NCBI RefSeq assembly: GCF_020829445.1
Contig: NZ_JAIVFV010000034.1
Span: 1-50,557, forward strand
Source: Nostoc sp. CHAB 5836
GTDB lineage: Bacteria > Cyanobacteriota > Cyanobacteriia > Cyanobacteriales > Nostocaceae
Length of the DNA stretch: 50,557 nucleotides
Direction: 5' to 3'
Numbering within the stretch: the stretch's first letter is position 1; every line of letters starts with the position of its first letter. Shown here in pieces: positions 17,401 to 26,800 of the stretch. The notes under the pieces are model-generated. The model worked only from the letters and a program-made list of their open reading frames with translations, had not been told where the DNA came from and searched no databases. The translations under genes were made by a program, and so were the position numbers.

Positions 17401-20400
17401 TGTAAGTATTATTTGCCTCGGCTCACCATTGACTAATATAAATGATGTCCGTAAAGATTCATGGCGATTAATCAAAACCTGCATCGCTTTTTCAAAAGCA
17501 CTAGGCTGAAAAACTCCTGCTATCTTGATTGTAGAAACAATATGATAAGCCGTATTGCTTAAATCCATCTGTTGCAGTACAAAGAAGCGTTTTTGTGCAT
17601 GAGATGTTTGATATGTTTCTTGTTCAGCTAAATGGGGAATTATCGGGACATCAATAGGCGCACCAGCGATTAATAATTCTGCCTGTTCTGCAATTGTAGG
17701 GTGCAGGAATACTTGTTTGAGTTGAAAGGGAAGACCTAGTTTTTCTTGAATTTGGCTGACTAGAGAAATTGCTTTTAGGCTGTGTCCCCCCAAATCAAGG
17801 AAGTTATCATTGACTCCTATGTTCGAGACCTTGAGAACTTGTTGCCAAATATTTACTAGTATGCTTTCTGTTTCATTACGTGGGGCTAAATAGGGTGATT
17901 CTATTATGGATCTTTCATCGGGTTTGGGTAATTGTTTATAGTCTATCTTGCCATTAAAATTTAATGGCAGTTCTGACAGCATCACAAAAGCTGAAGGTAT
18001 CATATAACTAGGTAATTTCTGCTGTAAGAAACTGCGTAATTCCCTAGGAATTAACGACTGGTCTTTTCTCACCACATAAGCTACTAATCGTTGGTTTTCA
18101 GCAGTATCCTCTCGCAGAATCACAACTGTTTGGACTACTTGGGGATGAGTGTCTAAAGTCGATTCTACTTCGCCTAACTCAATACGTAAGCCTCGTAGCT
18201 TGACTTGATTATCAATGCGACCAAGATATTCAATATTCCCATCTGGTAAATAACGAGCTAAATCCCCTGTTTTATACAATTTGCCATTGCCAAAGGGATT
18301 GTCAATGAATTTTTTGGCAGTTAATTCTGGTTGGTTGAGATAACCTCTAGCTAAAGGAACACCCCCAATATGCAGTTCTCCAGGAATGCCAATAGGAAGT
18401 GGTTGTAGCTCAGAATCGAGGATATAAATTTGGGTATTAGCAATGGGGCGACCAATGGGAATTACTTGATAATTAGACTGTGGTGTACACCGCCATAAAG
18501 TGGTATCAATAGATGCTTCCGTGGGGCCATAAAGATTATGTAATTCACAGTTTAATCGCTCAAAAAATCGTTGACTCAGATCATAGGATAGTGCTTCTGC
18601 ACCACAAAATACTCGTTTTAAACAACGGCAATTTTCTAAGTTTATTTGTTGCAAAAAAACTCGCAACATGGAGGGAACAAAAAATATTTGAGTAATTTTA
18701 TGTTGATCTATCAGATTAATTAAATAAGCAATATCTTTATGACCTTCAGGTTTAGCCACTACTAGAGTTGTTCCAGATGTTAAGGGCAATAAAATTTCCA
18801 AGACTGAAGCATCAAAATTAAAAGGAGCTATTTGCAGGATGCGTTGGTTTTGCTCGCTGTCGGCATCGCTTATCGTCAGTGGGGAAGCATCAATTGTCTG
18901 CAATAAATTATTGCAAATACCCTGATGAATATTCATCACTCCCTTGGGCTGACCTGTTGAGCCAGAGGTATAAATGACATAAGCCAAATTTTCTGATGTC
19001 ACCTGGCTGACGGGATTTTGCTGGCTATACTGAGCAATTATCTGCCAATCACTATCTAAACACAGCACTTGAGCTTGATTTTCTGGTAAAGAATCTACTA
19101 AGGATTGCTGGGTAAGCAATATTGATACCGCCGCATCCGAGAGCATATAAACTAAACGGTCTGCTGGATAACTAGGGTCTAAAGGTAAATAAGCTCCTCC
19201 TGCCTTTAAAATTCCTAATACTCCTACTATCATCTCCAGGGAACGTTCTACAAATATTCCTACTAATACTTCTCGCTCTACCCCTTTTTCTTGTAAATAG
19301 TGAGCTAACTGATTAGCTCGTTCATTTAACTGTTGGTAGGTCAATTGTTGACCTTCAAATATGACTGCTACTGCTTCGGGGTGAAGTTTTACTTGTTCTT
19401 CAAATAGCTGATGAATACATTTATCTTGAGGATAGTCAACTTGAGTATCGTTCCACTCCACCAATAGCTGATGCTGTTCTACTTTGGTCAACAGCGACAA
19501 TTGACCTACCTGCTGCTGGGGATTAGCTGCGATCGCTTCTAACAAGGTCTGTAAATGACCAGCCATGCGTACAATTGTATCGGTGGCAAAACGGTTAGTG
19601 TCGTAATTAAATTTGATGAGAAAGTCTTTTTTGGGTATTGCTGCCACAGTTAAAGGATAGTTTGTCTCTTCAAAGTTCTCCACCTTGCTAACTGGCAATA
19701 ATTGACCTGGCTCTTCTGATAAACTATCCATAGGATAGTTCTCAAACACCACCAAACTCTCAAATAAGGGGACTCCTGGCGGCACATCACTCATCTTTTG
19801 TACTTCCGCCAAAGTGCTGTAAGAGTACTCCTGAAGTTCTGCCTGTTTTTGCTGTAACTGCTGTAGCCAAGGTAAAATTGATTCTGACTTAGGGATGGAT
19901 ATTCGCAGTGGTAAAGTGTTAATAAACAACCCCACCATATTTTCTACCGCCGACAAATTGGCAGGACGGCCGGAAACCGTCACACCAAATAAAACCTCTG
20001 GCTCTCCACTGTAGCGACTGAGTAGGATTGCCCAAGCTGCTTGGATCAAAGTTGATAAAGTCAGACCATACTGCAACCCCAAGGATTGCAATCCTTGAGT
20101 AGTTGCACGGGATAAATGGAGATCCTGTTCTTGATAAGTCGGTTGTACTCCAGAATCAAGCACCTGGGGTTGGTCTACCATGAGTGGGGTAGGAGCAGTA
20201 AAGCCCTCAAGGGTTCGCCGCCAAAATATCTCAGCCACAGATAAGTCTTGCTGCTGTAGCCAGACAATGTAGTCTTGGTAGGGACGAGGAGGAGGAAGAT
20301 AGCAGCTTTGACCTTGATTGTTGGCTGTATAGAAGGTTAAGACTTCTTGGTAAATGATGGGTAAGCTCCAACCATCTAATGTAATGTGATGGCGATTCCA

Positions 20401-20835
20401 GAGAAATTTATAGGTTTCATCGGATAGCTGAATTAGATGACAGCGCATCAAAGGGGCTTGGTTGAGTTGAAACCCTTTTTGGCGTTCTGTTTGCAACAAT
20501 GAATCTAGACGCTCTTGTTGCTCTTTTAGGGAAAGGTTGCGCCAATCTAGATCATACCAAGGTAAATCTACCTGCTTTCGCACTACTTGTAGAGGCTGTT
20601 GACGCTTCTCCCAGAGGAAAAGCGTTCGTAATACTGAGTGCCGCTCTACGACTTTTTCCCAAGCCCGCTTAAAAGCAACAACGTTGATAGCCCCACAGAT
20701 GGTAATCAGTGTTTGGGTGCAATAAACTCCTGAGTCTGGAGCATAAATGCTATGAAAGAGCATCCCCTGTTGCATGGGAGAAAGAGGATAAATTGACTCT
20801 ACGTTTTTGCTTTGTTGAGATTTTTCAGCGACCAT
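14422..20835 (-). CDS. mcyB: Microcystin synthetase McyB (NRPS: C-A-PCP-C-A-PCP)
   Basis: A 2137-residue bimodular NRPS that adds residues 2 and 3. Domains: C1 (about 14-440; HHITLDG), A1 (about 470-960), PCP1 (LGGHSLKAIS near 1015), C2 (about 1070-1500; HHIICDG), A2 (about 1530-2030; FTSGSTG near 1697), PCP2 (LGGNSLKAM near 2092). The A1 pocket reads D-A-L-F-F-G-L-I-D-K, a hydrophobic pocket consistent with Leu-like residues but not a code I can assign firmly. The A2 pocket reads D-A-R-H-V-G-I-F-V-K, the known code for beta-methyl-aspartate in McyB. An AAGGAGG Shine-Dalgarno 11 nt before the ATG overlaps the mcyA stop codon; the gap to mcyA is 16 nt. No epimerase domain is present, as expected because MeAsp is supplied in D form. 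Confidence 0.96.
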   Translation of the reverse strand: MVAEKSQQSKNVESIYPLSPMQQGMLFHSIYAPDSGVYCTQTLITICGAINVVAFKRAWEKVVERHSVLRTLFLWEKRQQPLQVVRKQVDLPWYDLDWRNLSLKEQQERLDSLLQTERQKGFQLNQAPLMRCHLIQLSDETYKFLWNRHHITLDGWSLPIIYQEVLTFYTANNQGQSCYLPPPRPYQDYIVWLQQQDLSVAEIFWRRTLEGFTAPTPLMVDQPQVLDSGVQPTYQEQDLHLSRATTQGLQSLGLQYGLTLSTLIQAAWAILLSRYSGEPEVLFGVTVSGRPANLSAVENMVGLFINTLPLRISIPKSESILPWLQQLQQKQAELQEYSYSTLAEVQKMSDVPPGVPLFESLVVFENYPMDSLSEEPGQLLPVSKVENFEETNYPLTVAAIPKKDFLIKFNYDTNRFATDTIVRMAGHLQTLLEAIAANPQQQVGQLSLLTKVEQHQLLVEWNDTQVDYPQDKCIHQLFEEQVKLHPEAVAVIFEGQQLTYQQLNERANQLAHYLQEKGVEREVLVGIFVERSLEMIVGVLGILKAGGAYLPLDPSYPADRLVYMLSDAAVSILLTQQSLVDSLPENQAQVLCLDSDWQIIAQYSQQNPVSQVTSENLAYVIYTSGSTGQPKGVMNIHQGICNNLLQTIDASPLTISDADSEQNQRILQIAPFNFDASVLEILLPLTSGTTLVVAKPEGHKDIAYLINLIDQHKITQIFFVPSMLRVFLQQINLENCRCLKRVFCGAEALSYDLSQRFFERLNCELHNLYGPTEASIDTTLWRCTPQSNYQVIPIGRPIANTQIYILDSELQPLPIGIPGELHIGGVPLARGYLNQPELTAKKFIDNPFGNGKLYKTGDLARYLPDGNIEYLGRIDNQVKLRGLRIELGEVESTLDTHPQVVQTVVILREDTAENQRLVAYVVRKDQSLIPRELRSFLQQKLPSYMIPSAFVMLSELPLNFNGKIDYKQLPKPDERSIIESPYLAPRNETESILVNIWQQVLKVSNIGVNDNFLDLGGHSLKAISLVSQIQEKLGLPFQLKQVFLHPTIAEQAELLIAGAPIDVPIIPHLAEQETYQTSHAQKRFFVLQQMDLSNTAYHIVSTIKIAGVFQPSAFEKAMQVLINRHESLRTSFILVNGEPRQIILTDYHFYIGFQDWINEPDAQNRILEIIQEKKEPFNLENSPLLRANIYKLSDNEYILFMEIHHIICDGWSMDLLAQECLKYYNYFVKGLQPNPDSLPIQYKDYAAWQANILRSEGNRKNLDYWRQKLDNGQIPRVHLPTDFLRPPIKTYNGSHLSWTFKPEIVSGLRTICRQTESTLFIGLVAAVKVLLYRYTGQHDISIGTEIATRNHPQLQSLIGLFLNTLVIRDELDPKQGYKNLLTKVRQTVTEAFEHSNYPFDILVEQLTISREINRTPLFDILVLLQNFGQTVVEEVKIESLDLLTPTSKFDLSFIFIEQNDELRLDLIYNTDIFQADRMQKALIHLEKLLTEMVANPSQAVCEISLLSAAETSLIESFIQPIPRLETQTVIHDLNEQVKATPEKASIIYFGGELSYLELDILTNSWANIFNDLGTQKDTICGVILEGDYRQVVAMLAVFKAGGIYLPLRLDEPEERYSRMMLKTSPSIVVTAAEYLDVVKPRLAVLPKPPYILVVTTNKVQQYYEWNGANYQCLNVVKSDSKKALLMPDADDSNYIMFTSGSTGEPKAILGSHGSLRHFINWEKIEFGINRNWRCLQIAQINFDAYLRETLVTLCSGGTLYIPDSTDREDSERLLLRLGEWQINLLHTVPSVMRLFLNIGRHLANADQILKNLQILVLGGEPLFVKELCEWHQVFGNQTEFVNIYGASETTFVKHFYRITDPNKISYARVPAGKTLSDAAFAVIDGSRPCAVGEVGEIFVKSPYLTKGYYQDENLTNLVFVPNPLNNGSDLVYRTGDLGRLLPDMNLEVIGRSDNQVKLNGVRIELREIEDAISAIDGVEKVLVVADKKEGLVTLTAYYQGNDTANHEHIIRKVKQVLPIYMQPTFVMRLEYFPLLPNGKINRLVLPKLAENIAQITNKLTSFSKQESLLASVWNELLEVEVSDIQQSFFELGGNSLKAMRLVSQIRNCFGISLRLREIFTNNTLKEQADLIQSRQAK

Positions 20836-20846
20836 TGTCTTTTTAT

Positions 20847-20853
20847 CCTCCTT
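20847..20853 (-). promoter_or_regulatory. Shine-Dalgarno of mcyB overlapping the mcyA stop
   Basis: AAGGAGG read on the minus strand, 11 nt upstream of the mcyB ATG, shares two bases with the TAA stop of mcyA. It fixes the mcyB start and points to coupled translation. Confidence 0.8.
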
Positions 20854-23800
20854 AATCGATTTCTGCCAAAATTTCGTCTAGTTCCTGTTGATTTAAGTTT
20901 GCCACTGGAAAATCAGAGGGAGTGTATCCCCCAACTTCAGAAGACAGACAATGGTCAATCAGTTTGAGCAAAGCTTCGAGATACTTCTGAGCTAGTAATT
21001 CCACTGTGGAATTCTGATGGATATGACGGCTGTAGCTCCAGTTAACTTGCAACTGCCCTTCTATGACTCTGGCAGTAATATCTAATAGATGAGTGCGATC
21101 GCCTTTGAGACTATGATTAGATCCTTTAGACTCAGGAGCCAATTCGAGTCCTTGTCCCTGATCGAATTGACCCAAATAGTTAAAACTGATTTCCCTCAAA
21201 GGTATTGCTGCTATTTGAGCAGAAATTTCTTGCTCCTGACTCAGATAACGTAAGATTCCGTAGCCGATGCCTCTTTGGGGAATGGCTCGTAACTGTTCTT
21301 TAATGGATTTGAGAGCTTCTCCTAGATGGTTTTGATTTGGTAGTTGCAATACTACGGGAAATATGCTAGTAAACCAGCCTACTGTTCTAGATATATCCAC
21401 ATCTACAAACAAATCTTCCCGTCCATGTCCTTCTAGGTCAAGTAATACTGTAGATTTTCCTGTCCATTCTGCCAAAGTCTGCACTAGAGCTGTGAGCAGG
21501 ACATCGTTGATTTGGGTATTGTAGGCAGAGGGAACTTTTTGTAATAGGGCGCGAGTTTGTTCTTGGCTGAGATTAACGGATATATCGGCAATACTAGCTA
21601 CTGAATTGTTTTGTTTTCCTGTTGGATGATCTACTGGTAAAGAATTTACTTCCGACCAAGGCTGCTTTAACCAGTAGTTTAACTGCGATCGCACCACTTC
21701 ACTTTTTCCATATTCTTGCAAAAGCATTGCCCAATCTTGAAAAGCCAAGGTCTTAAGTGGCAATTGGATAGTCTCTTGTTGTTCTAGCTGCTGGTAAGCT
21801 GTGAACAAATCTTCTAGTAAAATCCGCCAGGAGACTCCATCGACAGCGAGGTGATGGATGATGATCAGTAATCGACTATCACAGTTATTGCCTAATTGAA
21901 ACAGTACCACTCTGATTAACGGCCCTGTTGACAGATCCAAGCTAGCCTGTTGGGTAGTTGCTATTTGCTCTAAGGTTTGTGCGTGTAGCGGCTGAGGAGT
22001 TGGGGATAAGTCGATGACTTGGAAAGGTATTGTATCAGAAATGCGATCGCTTGTTTGCTGCCATTTCCCTTCTTCAAAGACAAACCGCAGCCGCAAAGCA
22101 TCGTGATGCTCTAGTAATTTGCTAATTGCTTGGGACAATAACTCCGGTTTCAGGTGAGAGGGTACTTGCAGCAACACTGATTGGTTGAAATGGTGCAAAT
22201 CAGAGCGATTTTGCTCAAAGAACCAATGTTGAATCGGAGTGAGCGGTACAACTCCTGTCACTAAATCCTGTTGAGCCAATATTGATGTAGCAGTATCGGC
22301 TACAGCAGCGAGTTCTGCAAGGGTGGGATATTGGAATATCTGTCTTGGGGTAATTTTAATACCTGCTTGACGAGCGCGGCCGACTACTTGAATACTGAGA
22401 ATGGAGTCACCACCAATTTCAAAGAATTTATCGTAGCGACTTACTTGCTTGAGTCTCAAGACATCTTCCCAAATAGTGGCTAAAATCTGCTCAATAGATG
22501 TCTGTGGGGGGACAAACTCTTGTTCTCGTGTCAGTTCTGCTTCTGGTAAAGGTAACATTTTGCGGTCTACCTTACCATTGGGGGTTAATGGCAAAGCTTC
22601 TAAGAACACAAAAGCTGAAGGAATCATGTAATCTGGCAATTTCTGCTGTAAGAAACGGCGCAGATCATTTCTATCTGTAGACTGGTTTTGTGTAACTACA
22701 TAAGCTACCAGGCGTTTGTTACCAGGGATGTCTTCTGGCAGTATGACTACTGCTTGTTCTACTGCTGGGTGGTAGTTGAGTACAGTCTCGATTTCTCCTA
22801 ATTCAATGCGGAAGCCGTGAATCTTAACTTGGTGATCGATCCGACCGAGATATTCAATCTCTCCATTGTCCAAATAGCGGGCTAAATCGCCAGTTTTGTA
22901 CAGCCTTGCACCCGATTCTTGGCTAAAGGGATTGGCAATAAATTTCTCATTTGTTAAATCTGGGCGGTTGAGGTAATTCCGAGCTAAACCAGCACCACTG
23001 ATATGTAACTCACCTGGAGCACCAATCGGTACAGGTTGCAAATTGGCATCTAAAAGATAAATTTGCGTATTAGCAATCGGTCGCCCGATCGCTGGGCTGC
23101 TGTCAAATTCCTCCTTGACTGGAACCAACCCAGAAGTTGCAACCACTGTATTCTCCGTTGGGCCGTAATTATTGACCAAGTTGAATGGTAGCGAATTAGC
23201 CGGATAATGATGCAGTTTGTCTCCACCAGTTAGTAAGGTGCGTAAAGCGACATTCTTTGGCCAATCCAACAACAAGATGCTCTCTGCCAAGGGTGTGGGC
23301 AGAAAACTGATGGTGATTGCTTGGGATACTAGCCAATCTCGCAGTTGTAGTGGTGCAATCCGAATTTCTTCATTTGGTAAATACACACTTGCACCACAGG
23401 TCAGGTAAGGCCAAATTTCCCAAACAGCTGCATCAAATGCTACTCCAGCCAGTTGGGTTGCTCGGTCAGCTGATGTTACTTGATAATTATCTTGATGCCA
23501 ACATACCAGATTTAGTAGTCCTGCATGGGTGATTTGGACTCCTTTGGGTCGGCCTGTGGAGCCGGAAGTATAAATTACGTAAACCAAGTTATCGATGCTA
23601 GTAGCACAGATCGGGTCTTGTTGGCTCTCTTGGGTGTGATGCCAATAGCTATCCAGACAAACTATATGGGCTTGGTGTTCTCCTAACTTGTCAATCAGTT
23701 GCTTCTGGGTCAATAGGACTGCTGGTTTGGCATCTGTCAAAATCCCGGATAGGCGTTCTTGAGGGTATGCCGGATCGAGCGGCAAGTATGCTCCACCAGC

Positions 23801-26800
23801 TTTGAGAATAGCCAGCATTCCGATAATCATCTCTGGCGATCGCTCTACGCAAATGCCTACTAGTACTTCTGGTTTTACGCCTTGTGTTTGTAAATAATGA
23901 GCTAACTGATTAGCCCGCTCATTCAACTGTCGATAGGTCAATTGCTGATTTTCAAATACTACCGCCACAGCATCGGGACTACGTTCTACTTGCTCTGCAA
24001 ATAACTGATGAATGCATTTATCTTGAGCATAGTCAGCATGAGTGTCATTCCATGCCACCAACAGCCGATGTTGTTCTCTATCTGATAGTAAACAATGCTT
24101 TTCATATCGTTCTGGCCCTTGACTGGCAATTGCTGTTAGAGCTTCTTGATAGTATCCGCCAATCATTTTTATCTGTTCTTCACCTAACTGATTACCATCG
24201 TATTTCAGGATTAGCTCTACTTGGGAAGAAATGGGATGCAGACTAAAGTTAGCTACTAAAGTGAAGTTGGTTTGATTAAAAAACTTACCACCTAATACTT
24301 CTAAATCTTTAACACCTATGATGTCCTGGTAAACGTGGAAATGAATGAAGTTAAACGCAGTCTCGAACAAAGGCTCTCCACCAAAATTCCGTTGCAATTC
24401 AGCCAGAGGATATCGTCGAAAAGACAAGCATTCCCGTTCAGTATCGAAGGTTTGCCGCACTAAGTCTGTCCAAGTGCCACCAAGGAGTTTTAAACGAAAT
24501 GGCAAAGTATTCAGAAATAATCCTAGTACCCTTTCTCCATCAGTATCTTCTAGTCTGCCATTAGATACTAAACCTGTGAGAATATCTGTCTGGTTAGTTA
24601 AGAAGCTCAACACCCTTAAATGAGCGGCTAACAAAACACTTTTGAGGGGAACTCCCGTCGCTTTACTGAGTTGTTTTAAACCCTGAGAAACTCTTGAAGA
24701 TATAAAAACTGACGAATCCCAATTTTTAATGTCGCGGTTCGACTTTGACCACCGTGGTAGTTTGGTAATTGTCATGTCGCTGAGTTGCTGTTGCCAATAT
24801 TCTTGGCATTCTTGAGATTTCAAGGTTATTTGCTCTAATGCCACGAAATCTCGAAAGGTAATTGTCGGTGGTGCTGGCAGAGGCAGAACATTTTTGCTGA
24901 GAATATATAAGTATTGTTGCAACAATTCAGTCAGCAGCGAGGCCACACTCCAACCGTCAAGAATAGAGTGGTGGAAGCTCAAGGTCAAATTAAATGTTTC
25001 AGAACTGCGGCGATGTAGATGAAAGCGCAGTAATGGCGGAACATTCCAATCAAAATGCCGTGTTTTCTCTTGTTCAATCCAAGTATCTAGGGCTAATTCT
25101 TGTTCAGTGGTCGATAAATGACTCAGATCATCTAAGTTTAAAGGAACATCGACTTGCTGATAAACCAGTTGTAGTGGCTGTTGGTAGTTAGTGAAGGCGA
25201 AGCTGGTACGTAGCACTGGATGACGATTGACTACCTGTTTGATGACACTGTGTAAAGCCTCGATGTTGAGAGTAGCTCGAATGTGGTAAGTAAAGACATC
25301 GTGGTAGATTGGGACGTTAGTACTATACTCACTGTGAAAGACCATCCCTGCTTGTAGAGCTGCGAGTGGATAGGCATCCTCTACACCTTCTGGTAAATTT
25401 AGACGCTGTTCTTCAGAGATGAGGCTGAATGCCTCTGTCTTTTGTGTGGGTAAAGAACTTAATTCTTGGCTAACTAAACTTGCCAATTCTTGAATTGTTT
25501 GATGTTGGAATAGCTGCGGTAGGGAAAAATCGCAACCCATTTGCCTAGCTTTGGCGATCGCCTGGATACCCCGAATTGAGTCTCCTCCTAGTTCAAAGAA
25601 GTTGTCGTGGATACCCACCTGTTCGATGCCCAAAACTTCAGCCCAGATCAGAGCCAGGATTTCCTCTATGGGAGTACATGGGGGGACAAAGGTATTTGCC
25701 AACTCTAGACGGATTTGTTCTGGAGACGGTAAGGCCCGACGGTCAATTTTGCCATTGGCTGTCAGTGGTATAGCATCCAACATGACGAAAGCATTTGGCA
25801 TCATGTACTCTGGTAGATGTGTTTCTAGATAACTCCGCAGTTGGGGTATAAGTTGACGTTTCAACTTTGGCTGTAAAGGTTGGTTGGCATATAATCGCCA
25901 GTCACGCTGAGTTTGTTTTTGAGTGGGAGTAAACACTCTCTTAGGGATTCGCCCCTGACTTGGGCGTTGTATAAAAATCACATCGTAGTAGTCGCAAACA
26001 CTTGTATCTGACCAAGTAATAACTAAAGAATAAGACAAAGCCTCAGCTAGAGCAGAAAATTCATCGGGTTCTACTCCTATCTCTGGAGCGATCGCATTTA
26101 TGACTGCACGTAATTGGCTGACTGTCTGGAGTTCCTGGGGATTTTTCAGTAATTCTCCGCTTTTTAAAGGTCTTACTAATCGTGCGTTCGGTATCCGTGT
26201 AACCCCCAATATCTCAGGTTGTGTCTCCTCTAGCAGATGTTGCAGTGCAGATAATGTGAGTTGTTGTTTTTGCCAATCTATCCACTGAACATCCTGGGGG
26301 ACATCCACCGCATCTCCCACATACAGTAGGACGTTGTAACGAAATTGAGTTAATTCGTTGTGGTGCTGTCCTCGCTGTAAATGAATCTCTACATGAGTAA
26401 TTTGGGGAAAACGCTGCCCAATAGCTGCAAAGAAGGCTGGATCAATCAGCAGTTCATTCTCTTGGTCAATTTGCCTCTGGACACGCTGTTGCCACTGGGT
26501 TACAGATAGATCAGGCAAAGCTTTATGCAGTTCCACAGAGGCGTGAAAAGCTTCCTGTAATTGGAGATTCCGCACATCTCCCAAGAAAATACAGCCTCCA
26601 GGGGCAACTGCATTCACTGCACCTTCTAAAACCTGCAACAAATAATCAATATTGGGGAAGTACTGCACGACTGAGTTGAGAATGATCGTGTCAAATCTTT
26701 GTGCCTCTAAATTCTCAAAATTATCTGCTGCACGCTGCAATAGATGCACATGATCTAAGTTTGGCTCTAGTTGGCTCAATTGCTGCTGGATGTATTCTAG

